From the NCBI GenBank assembly GCA_022448705.1, contig JAKUUF010000036.1:1-12399 (forward strand): a stretch of DNA of 12,399 nt, written 5' to 3'. The position numbers and the translations under genes were made by a program. Each line of letters begins with the position of its first letter. Within the stretch, counting starts at the first letter, position 1. Below the pieces are notes generated by a model. That model saw only the letters and a list, made by a program, of their open reading frames with translations. It did not search any database and was not told where the DNA came from. This DNA is from SAR324 cluster bacterium (GTDB lineage: Bacteria; SAR324; NAC60-12). This document shows positions 6,387 through 12,399 of the stretch, piece by piece.

Positions 6387-9149
6387 TCAGGCATTAGCAT
6401 TATTGTTTCCAGCTTGCTGAATTTCTGAAAAAACTCGATCTGGTGTGGCAGGCAAATGATGAATTGCAACACCTGTAGCATGTTTAATACCCCCAAGGAT
6501 TGCAGGTGCTGTTGGAATCAGGGCATGTTCACCTATACCTTTGGCCCCATAAGGTCCAAATGGCTCAGGATCTTCAATAAGTATTACTTCAATACTGGGC
6601 ATATCTCCAACTGTCGGCATAAGGTAATCATGCAGATTTTCACTGACCTCCTGGATATATTCTTCCATTAAAGCCAAACCCAGTCCCTGGGCTATGCCTC
6701 CATGTATCTGTCCTTCCACCTGAGTTGGATTAATGGTCTTCCCCACATCATGTGCTGCAGCAATTCTGAGTACTTTTGTAGTACCTAATGAAGTATCAAC
6801 TTCAACCTCTGCTATCTGTGCTCCGAAGCCATATGTCGCATAAGGACTGCCTTGTCTGTTTTCATCCAGAGGTGTGGTAGGAGGGTCAAATGTTCCTTCC
6901 CCTGTAAGCACATCACCATTTTCCTGGGGCAAAATATCAGAGAGAATAATCAGATGCTCACCTGTCTCGTCCTTTGCAATTAACTTTTCTCCTTCAATGT
7001 GAATAGTTGCCCGATCAGAAACTTCAGCAAGCTGTATTATCTTTGCTCTTAAACACTCCCCCGCAAGCTGTGAGGCTTTCCCAGAAACGAAAGTTTGCCT
7101 CGAAGCAGAGGTTTTACCGGCATCCGCTGTCAGGTCTGTATCCCCCATTACTAGGTCAAACTGAGATGCAGGAATGCCCAGGGCGTCTGCACATATTTGA
7201 ACCATAACTGTGTTTGCTCCCTGACCGATATCCATTGCCCCATTATACAAAGTTACTTTACCTTGCCCATTAATTCCAACCTGAATGGTCGATGGATTAG
7301 ACATTGAAGTATTACCGCATCCATACCAGACACTTCCACTGCCCACACCTCTTTTAATCACAGCGGATTGTTGATTATATTCTTCCGCTGCCTTACGCCA
7401 TTCCACCCAGCGGCTTTTTAGTGCTTCCAGACACTCAACCTGGCCAACGCTGTTTTCAAGCAATTGTCCAGTGTTTGTGTGATCTCCTTTCCTGAGGGCA
7501 TTCTTGATCCTGAAATCCAACGGGTCCATGCAAATCTTTTCTGCAAGGGTATCCATCAATGCTTCATGAGCAATTGCAGCCTGCGGAGTCCCAAAACCAC
7601 GGAAAGCACCTGAAGGTGATTCGTTTGTGAACAATGCCTTGGTTTCAGAAAGCATTTTGGGTACAAAATATGGTCCTGTACAATGGATAGGAACCCTGTC
7701 CGCCACTGTTGGCCCCCATGAAGCGTAGGCTCCCGTATTGAAATCTCCATGAAATTCAAAGGCGGTCAATTTCCCTTCGCTGCTGCAGCCCGCTTTTGCT
7801 CGAATCCTCACAGGATGTCTTTTTGTGGTGGAAGCAAGTGATTCTGGACGGGTGTATACGCATTTCACTGGACGATTCAGAACCCACGAAGCAACTGCTA
7901 CCAATGGCTGAACCGACATGTCAAGTTTCCCTCCAAAACCTCCACCCACTGCTGAGGGGATAATCCGAACCTGATGTTTATCAATTCCAAGTACCTGTGC
8001 TACCTCAGATTGGTCCATATAAGGCGTTTGTGTACAGACAAAAATCTCGAGACGATCACCAATTCTGTTTGCAAATCCTGCCTCAGGCTCAATGTAGCCA
8101 TGTTCAATTGCCGATGTAGTCCAGATTCCTTCAGCGACCGTGTGTGATTCTGAAAATCCTTTTTCAACGTCACATTTTTTCACAAAGCCTCTGGACAGTG
8201 TGTTGTCAGGAAACTCGGACTGAACAGGATCCAAATTTCCGGCAAGAGCATTATCCAAACCACGGACTGGTTCAAGAGGTTGCCAAGTCAAATTCAAGTC
8301 CTCTTCACTTACTGATTCAACACTTTCACGATCACCAACCAGTGCAGCAACTGCTTCACCCCTGAAACGCACATGATCTTTTGCTAATACAGGCTGATCT
8401 TTGATATGAGGATATATTCCAAAACCATTATTACCGGGGACATCATCTGCTGTAAGCACCTTGACGAGTCCGGAGTATTTTTTCAAAACTTTTTCTGTAT
8501 TAATAAGAGAAAATCGCGCGCGCGCATATGGAGAACGTATTGTCCGGAGCCAAAGGGAGTCCTCGGGGGCTTTGTCTGCTCCAAAAAGTTCTTCTCCGGT
8601 AAGTTTTTTTTGACCATCGACTTTTACCATTCTGGACCCTACAGCATTTCCTGCATCCGGAGAAGATATGGAAGTTTGTTTTTGTCCGGAATTGATCACA
8701 GCCTTAACAATTTTCGTATATCCGGTACAGCGGCATAATACTCCGCTGAGGGCTTCCAGTACTTGGTCTTCAGATGGATGTGGGACCTGATCCAGTAAAG
8801 ACTGTGCAGCCATCAACATTCCCGGAGTACAAATACCGCACTGAGCGGCACCTTCTTCCAGGAAAGAATGTTGAAGGGAAGTCAGCTCACCGTTTTTAGA
8901 AAGTCCTTCAACAGTTCTAACATCACACCCTTCAAGCTGTCCTGTTGCAGTTAAACAGGCATAACGCTGCTCACCATTTATAAGGATTGTGCAGGCACCA
9001 CAATCTCCCGCATCGCATCCAACCTTAGTTCCTTTCAGTCCTAAGTCTTCACGCAATACATCAGAGAACCTTCGTATCTGGCTGGCAAAAACAGTTTGAG
9101 GTGTACCGTTCAGATTAAAAGTTACTCTGGATTTATCTTCTTTAATCAT
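6387..9149 (-). CDS. Molybdenum hydroxylase, fused [2Fe-2S] and Mo-binding subunits
   Basis: A 920-residue xanthine-dehydrogenase-family protein joining the usual small and large subunits. Residues 1-155 are the iron-sulfur part: a plant-type [2Fe-2S] site at C45, C50, C53 and C65, and the helical-domain cluster at C104, C107, C139 and C141. After a linker (about 156-172) the Mo-cofactor part runs to the end, with GGGFGGK at 402-408, GAFRGFGTPQ at 514-523, MDIGQGANT at 639-647, TSASRQTFVSG at 680-690, QVEGQIHGGIAQGLG at 810-824 and GAKGIGE at 868-874. Glu874 is the expected catalytic base. By alignment from memory to bovine xanthine oxidoreductase, Arg880 is kept (Arg485) but Glu802 is replaced by Leu409, so the substrate is probably not xanthine. 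The enzyme is expected to be cytoplasmic and to hydroxylate a heterocycle or aldehyde with water as oxygen donor, passing electrons to the FAD subunit encoded just upstream. Nicotinate-type substrates are suggested only by the next gene. Confidence 0.93.
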   Translation of the reverse strand: MIKEDKSRVTFNLNGTPQTVFASQIRRFSDVLREDLGLKGTKVGCDAGDCGACTILINGEQRYACLTATGQLEGCDVRTVEGLSKNGELTSLQHSFLEEGAAQCGICTPGMLMAAQSLLDQVPHPSEDQVLEALSGVLCRCTGYTKIVKAVINSGQKQTSISSPDAGNAVGSRMVKVDGQKKLTGEELFGADKAPEDSLWLRTIRSPYARARFSLINTEKVLKKYSGLVKVLTADDVPGNNGFGIYPHIKDQPVLAKDHVRFRGEAVAALVGDRESVESVSEEDLNLTWQPLEPVRGLDNALAGNLDPVQSEFPDNTLSRGFVKKCDVEKGFSESHTVAEGIWTTSAIEHGYIEPEAGFANRIGDRLEIFVCTQTPYMDQSEVAQVLGIDKHQVRIIPSAVGGGFGGKLDMSVQPLVAVASWVLNRPVKCVYTRPESLASTTKRHPVRIRAKAGCSSEGKLTAFEFHGDFNTGAYASWGPTVADRVPIHCTGPYFVPKMLSETKALFTNESPSGAFRGFGTPQAAIAHEALMDTLAEKICMDPLDFRIKNALRKGDHTNTGQLLENSVGQVECLEALKSRWVEWRKAAEEYNQQSAVIKRGVGSGSVWYGCGNTSMSNPSTIQVGINGQGKVTLYNGAMDIGQGANTVMVQICADALGIPASQFDLVMGDTDLTADAGKTSASRQTFVSGKASQLAGECLRAKIIQLAEVSDRATIHIEGEKLIAKDETGEHLIILSDILPQENGDVLTGEGTFDPPTTPLDENRQGSPYATYGFGAQIAEVEVDTSLGTTKVLRIAAAHDVGKTINPTQVEGQIHGGIAQGLGLALMEEYIQEVSENLHDYLMPTVGDMPSIEVILIEDPEPFGPYGAKGIGEHALIPTAPAILGGIKHATGVAIHHLPATPDRVFSEIQQAGNNNANA

Positions 9150-9152
9150 GGA

Positions 9153-9980
9153 TTACAAAACTCCTTTTACAGCACGCATAACCAATTCAGGGATTACAGC
9201 ATTACGGTAGGCTGCAGTTCCTCGAATATCATCAATAGGCTCCAAGTTTTCAAGATGCAATGGTTTGATTTCCAGGTCCTGCAACTTTTGTCCTTTTGCT
9301 TCCTTCTCCAGCAGGTACAGTCTCTGTGATACTGCTGAGCAGGCTCCAACTGCAACATTCAAGTTCTCTATTTCCTCAGATTCGTTCAATTCCGCAACCA
9401 CTCCCACCATGGCAATTGATATAACCAGAAATGCTCTTGATCCCAATTTTTCAAAATTCCCCCTTGCATCTTTTCCGGGATGCGGAATTATAAGTCCAGT
9501 CACGAATTCATCACTCTTTCTGGCTGTTTTTCTATTTCCCAGAATAAACTCTTCCAGTGGAAGCATCCTTGTTTCCTTAACAGACATCAATTGAACTTTT
9601 GCATCAAGAGCCATCAAATTTGGTACACTGTCAGCTGCGGGGGAGGCATTGCATATATTACCACAAATTGTTCCAGCGTTCTGGGTTTGAACACCTCCTA
9701 TTGTCTTTGACGCTTTTCTTAAACCCTCAAACGCCGCAGGAAGATTTGCATTGACGATATCGGTCCAGGTTGTCAGTGCACCAATATATATCTGATCCTC
9801 AGTTTCCCTGATGGAACGTAATTCCCTGATCCCGGTCAAATCCATGACTTTTTCATTGAGATGTTTCCCAACTCTTGCCGGATAGAAATCAGTACCTCCA
9901 GCCAGCAAAGTCCATGAATTCTCGCTCAAGGCAACAAGTCCGTCATTAAGATTGTCAGGACGATAATAATTGAGCATCAT
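9153..9980 (-). CDS. Molybdenum hydroxylase FAD-binding subunit
   Basis: The medium subunit of the same molybdenum hydroxylase: a CoxM/XdhB-type flavoprotein of 275 residues, a normal length, which accepts electrons from the [2Fe-2S] clusters and passes them to an acceptor. FAD motifs are LLAGGTDFYP at about 25-34 and QTQNAGTICGNICNASPAADS at about 98-118, followed by LMALDAKVQL. No extra iron-sulfur insertion of the 4-hydroxybenzoyl-CoA reductase type is seen. Three potential starts lie in a row, TTG at 9983, ATG at 9980 and ATG at 9977; I chose 9980 because AGAAAG sits five bases upstream at a usable spacing. It is the first gene of the operon, and its stop is three bases from the start of the fused subunit gene, so the two are tightly coupled. 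It is transcribed divergently from dnaE. Confidence 0.92.
   Translation of the reverse strand: MMLNYYRPDNLNDGLVALSENSWTLLAGGTDFYPARVGKHLNEKVMDLTGIRELRSIRETEDQIYIGALTTWTDIVNANLPAAFEGLRKASKTIGGVQTQNAGTICGNICNASPAADSVPNLMALDAKVQLMSVKETRMLPLEEFILGNRKTARKSDEFVTGLIIPHPGKDARGNFEKLGSRAFLVISIAMVGVVAELNESEEIENLNVAVGACSAVSQRLYLLEKEAKGQKLQDLEIKPLHLENLEPIDDIRGTAAYRNAVIPELVMRAVKGVL
9161..9166 (-). promoter_or_regulatory. Shine-Dalgarno for the fused subunit gene
   Basis: AAGGAG on the minus strand lies within the last codons of the FAD subunit gene, 11 bases before the ATG of the fused subunit. It is one of the few strong Shine-Dalgarno sequences in this window. Its position suggests translational coupling that balances the two enzyme subunits. 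Confidence 0.6.
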
Positions 9981-10003
9981 CAAATCTTTCTATATTCAAT
10001 TCT

Positions 10004-10025
10004 TTGGGAAGATAAAATTCCCCAA
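10004..10025 (-). promoter_or_regulatory. Leader hairpin before the operon's first gene
   Basis: On the minus strand GGGAA and TTCCC pair around a 7-base loop, with a further TT/AA pair beyond a one-base bulge. The structure ends about 23 bases before the FAD subunit start and just precedes its weak ribosome site. A competing short pairing (CCCA with TGGG, 10022-10036) uses the same C run. It could be a leader element or a protein site; it is not a recognised riboswitch. Confidence 0.25.
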
Positions 10026-10094
10026 TAGTAATGGGTCTTAAACTGCCGCACAGAGTAACTCAAGAGAGCTAATTTAACAACTTTTTATTGTCAG

Positions 10095-10100
10095 ATTTTA
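10095..10100 (-). promoter_or_regulatory. Possible -10 element for the five-gene operon
   Basis: TAAAAT on the minus strand matches five of six bases of the sigma-70 -10 consensus and would give a leader of roughly 105 bases. No good -35 element is found 16-18 bases upstream, so any promoter here would probably need an activator. The dyad at 10128-10155 lies immediately upstream, where an activator site would be expected. Confidence 0.22.
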
Positions 10101-10127
10101 TTAGGACTCAGTTGCTTTTAAGTAAAT

Positions 10128-10155
10128 ATGCTGACTTCGATTACAAATTCAGCAT
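10128..10155. promoter_or_regulatory. Spaced dyad, candidate operator
   Basis: Perfect 7-bp inverted half-sites ATGCTGA and TCAGCAT are separated by 14 bases, giving 21 bases between equivalent positions, about two helical turns. That is the geometry of a site for a dimeric DNA-binding protein. It lies between two divergent transcription units, about 148 bases from the operon start and 103 bases from dnaE. The flanks are A/T-rich. No regulator gene is visible in the window, so the binder is unknown. Confidence 0.35.
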
Positions 10156-10190
10156 TTAAAAATAATTAAAGTATTTAATGCCGTAAATTC

Positions 10191-10219
10191 TTGCCCGAAA
10201 AAATAATATCCTGTAGTAT
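10191..10219 (+). promoter_or_regulatory. Candidate sigma-70 promoter of dnaE
   Basis: TTGCCC (10191-10196) and TAGTAT (10214-10219) are separated by exactly 17 bases; each matches four of six consensus positions. Transcription would begin near 10226 and give a leader of about 32 bases before the dnaE ATG. Spacing and position are good; the boxes themselves are average. Confidence 0.4.
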
Positions 10220-10257
10220 TCATTCTGTTCAAGATACCAATATCAATCTTTTGATAA

Positions 10258-12399
10258 ATGTTTACCCACCTTCATCTCCACACTCAATATTCCCTTCTTG
10301 AGGGAGCAATACGAATTAAAGATCTGGCAGCAGCCCTGAAGGAAAAAGGTTATGAGTCATGTGCGATAACCGATCATGGCAACATGTTTGGTGCAATAGA
10401 ATTCTATCATGCTATGAAAGCAGCAAACCTGAAGCCCATAATTGGTGTTGGTGCCTCAGTTGCTGAAGAAGAAACACAACAGGAGCTAAACGGCTATGGA
10501 AGAAAAAAATCCTCCCCGGGCCAGGTTCAATTACTGTGTCTAAATCGTGCGGGTTATCAAAACCTTAGTTTCATGCTGAGCCTCAGCTACACAGAGGGAA
10601 AAGTCAATGGCACCCCCTGCATAAACTATCAATTACTTGAAAAATATAATGAAGGTTTGATTGCACTCAGTGGCGGAATGAACAGTCAAATTAATCGCTT
10701 TCTGCATAACGGACGCATGGATGACGCCCGCCGTACTGCGATCTGGTATCGGGATCTTTTTGCTGGCCGTTATTATATTGAACTGCAAAATACAGGAATG
10801 CCGGAGCAACAGGCACTGAATGAGCAGTTAGTCATTCTTGGAGATGAATTAGATATTCCATTAGCAGGTACAAACGATTGTTTCTACCTCACTGAGGAGG
10901 AAGCGGAAGCACAATACATTCTGTGGCTGATGGGATTGCAGCTAAGAGTGACCGATGAAGGTGTGCCTCCTATGCTGGGTAACCAGAGATACTTAAAAAG
11001 TCCTGATGAAATGCTGTCCGCATTTGCTGAACTTCCGCTGATTGCTCTTGATAATACGAGTAAAATAGCTGAACAGTGTGAGCTGTCACTGGAAAACAAT
11101 AAAATTTTCCTTCCGCAAATCTCCACTAAAGAGGATGAAACACTTGAATTGAAGCTGCGCAATGAGTCTGAAACAGGACTGGAAAATCGCCTGAAGAAAC
11201 TTTTTGAACTCTACACGCCGGAATGTTCATTTGAGGAATTTCGCAAGCCGTACGATGAACGTTTACGCTTTGAGCTTGAAGTAATAATCCAGATGGAGTT
11301 CCCGGGTTATTTTTTGATTGTTTCAGAATTTATAAAATGGTCTAAGGAAAACGGTGTTTCAGTGGGGCCAGGGCGCGGTTCAGGAGCAGGTTCTCTTGTG
11401 GCATATGCTCTTCTGATTACGGATATAGATCCGTTGAGCCATGGACTTCTTTTTGAGCGTTTTTTAAATCCTTACCGTGTCAATCTTCCTGACTTTGACA
11501 TTGATTTTGATGTTGATGGAAGAGATAAGGTAATCGAGCATGTTCGTCAGATATATGGTGAAAAAAATGTCTGCCAGATTTCTACCTTTGGGTCGCTGAA
11601 AGCAAAAGCAGTTGTGAGGGGTGTGGCAAGAGTGTTGGATTTCCCATATTCCCATGCAGACAAAATTGCAAAATTAGTCCCAAATGATTTGAATATCACA
11701 CTTGATGATGCACTGGAAAAAGTGCCTGAATTGTCATCTCTTGCAATAGACGGCAGTGAAAATGAAAAAAAACTGATTACTTTCAGCAGGCAACTTGAGG
11801 ATTTGAACACTCATCTGGGAACCCATGCAGCAGGGGTGATAATCATGGACAAGGATATTCGTGATGTGATGCCTGTATGTACCGGGAAAGACGGAACATT
11901 GCAGTCAATGTATCCAATGAAATACGCCGAAGACCAGGGAGCAGTAAAGTTTGATTTCCTCGGCTTGCAGAACCTATCCACCATTGATTACACACTTGAT
12001 TTAATTAGAAAAAGCCGTCCCGATTCAGCAAATATTGATATCACTCATATAATGATGGATGACAGGCTTACGTTCGATTTGCTTTGCAGTGGAAACACAG
12101 TTGGAGTTTTCCAGCTTGAATCTTCAGGAATGAAGCGGCTGGTGGCAAACATGCAGCCTTCATCTTTTGAAGACATTGTAGCCATTCTGGCTCTATATCG
12201 TCCCGGACCTTTAGGCTCAGGAATGGTCGAGGACTATGTACAGTGTAAGCATAGACGCAAAAAAGTAGTTTATCCACACCCGCTGATGGAAGACATATTA
12301 AGGGAAACATATGGTGTACTCGTTTACCAAGAACAGATAATCCAATGCGTACAGGTTTTAGCAGGATTTTCACTGGGTCAAGCAGATTTGCTGCGCAGA
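10258..12399 (+). CDS. dnaE: DNA polymerase III alpha subunit, 3'-truncated
   Basis: The catalytic replicative polymerase. The frame is open for 714 codons from ATG 10258 to the window edge; the full protein should be about 1,100-1,200 residues, so the rest of the fingers, the beta-clamp-binding region and the OB fold lie outside. An in-frame TAA immediately precedes the ATG, which fixes the start; no Shine-Dalgarno sequence is visible. The N-terminal PHP domain begins FTHLHLHTQYSLLEG, with ITDHGN at 37-42. The polymerase core has GPGRGSGAGSLVAY at 370-383 and PDFDIDF at 411-417; Asp412, Asp414 and, in KFDFLG (564-569), Asp566 match the three catalytic aspartates of E. coli DnaE (401, 403, 555). 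FQLESSGM and YRPGPLGSGM follow. Several PHP metal ligands are missing (see findings), so PHP proofreading is unlikely. Length and motifs fit DnaE, not PolC. It has its own promoter and no evident link to the divergent operon. Confidence 0.97.
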   Translation, partial: MFTHLHLHTQYSLLEGAIRIKDLAAALKEKGYESCAITDHGNMFGAIEFYHAMKAANLKPIIGVGASVAEEETQQELNGYGRKKSSPGQVQLLCLNRAGYQNLSFMLSLSYTEGKVNGTPCINYQLLEKYNEGLIALSGGMNSQINRFLHNGRMDDARRTAIWYRDLFAGRYYIELQNTGMPEQQALNEQLVILGDELDIPLAGTNDCFYLTEEEAEAQYILWLMGLQLRVTDEGVPPMLGNQRYLKSPDEMLSAFAELPLIALDNTSKIAEQCELSLENNKIFLPQISTKEDETLELKLRNESETGLENRLKKLFELYTPECSFEEFRKPYDERLRFELEVIIQMEFPGYFLIVSEFIKWSKENGVSVGPGRGSGAGSLVAYALLITDIDPLSHGLLFERFLNPYRVNLPDFDIDFDVDGRDKVIEHVRQIYGEKNVCQISTFGSLKAKAVVRGVARVLDFPYSHADKIAKLVPNDLNITLDDALEKVPELSSLAIDGSENEKKLITFSRQLEDLNTHLGTHAAGVIIMDKDIRDVMPVCTGKDGTLQSMYPMKYAEDQGAVKFDFLGLQNLSTIDYTLDLIRKSRPDSANIDITHIMMDDRLTFDLLCSGNTVGVFQLESSGMKRLVANMQPSSFEDIVAILALYRPGPLGSGMVEDYVQCKHRRKKVVYPHPLMEDILRETYGVLVYQEQIIQCVQVLAGFSLGQADLLRR

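Noticed and set aside
6387..9149. Two genes (separate [2Fe-2S] and Mo subunits) with a sequencing frameshift.
   Set aside because: The frame is continuous through both cysteine clusters, the linker and all Mo-cofactor motifs; the sequence shows a true fusion.
10258..12399. PolC or an error-prone DnaE2.
   Set aside because: No exonuclease domain interrupts the PHP region, and the motif spacing, the complete catalytic triad and the long PHP domain with TDHGN fit the ordinary replicative DnaE1.

Overview
The window looks like bacterial chromosome: densely packed protein genes, no RNA genes and no mobile elements. The DNA is moderately AT-rich by eye. Non-ATG starts are used, and most genes lack a clear Shine-Dalgarno sequence. 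The DnaE has a decayed PHP metal site, as in proteobacterial replicases that rely on a separate proofreading exonuclease. A Gram-negative, proteobacteria-like organism is the most I would infer; genus or class cannot be read from this sequence.

Layout. (1) Bases 1-3113, + strand: the 3' two thirds of hyuA and a complete hyuB, the two subunits of an ATP-dependent hydantoinase/oxoprolinase-type cyclic amide hydrolase. (2) Bases 3114-3323: convergent intergenic space, AT-rich with weak inverted repeats. (3) Bases 3324-9980, - strand: an apparent five-gene operon. In transcription order it encodes the FAD subunit of a molybdenum hydroxylase; a fused [2Fe-2S]/molybdopterin subunit of that enzyme; a 6-hydroxynicotinate reductase-like iron-sulfur protein; a UPF0280 protein (ApbE superfamily); and a PF06684 'amino acid synthesis' protein. 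(4) Bases 9981-10257: divergent promoter region with a spaced dyad, a leader hairpin and a plausible sigma-70 promoter for dnaE. (5) From 10258 to the window end, + strand: the first 714 codons of dnaE.

How the genes may work together (inference). The molybdenum enzyme would hydroxylate a nitrogen heterocycle. The reductase-like protein would dearomatise the hydroxylated ring. The resulting cyclic amide would be opened either by the two poorly characterised operon proteins or by HyuAB encoded next door. The logic matches reductive nicotinate catabolism (nicotinate to 6-hydroxynicotinate to 1,4,5,6-tetrahydro-6-oxonicotinate), but no enamidase or later pathway gene is visible, so the true substrate is open. 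This partly uncharacterised module is the most interesting content. dnaE is a housekeeping neighbour with no evident functional link.
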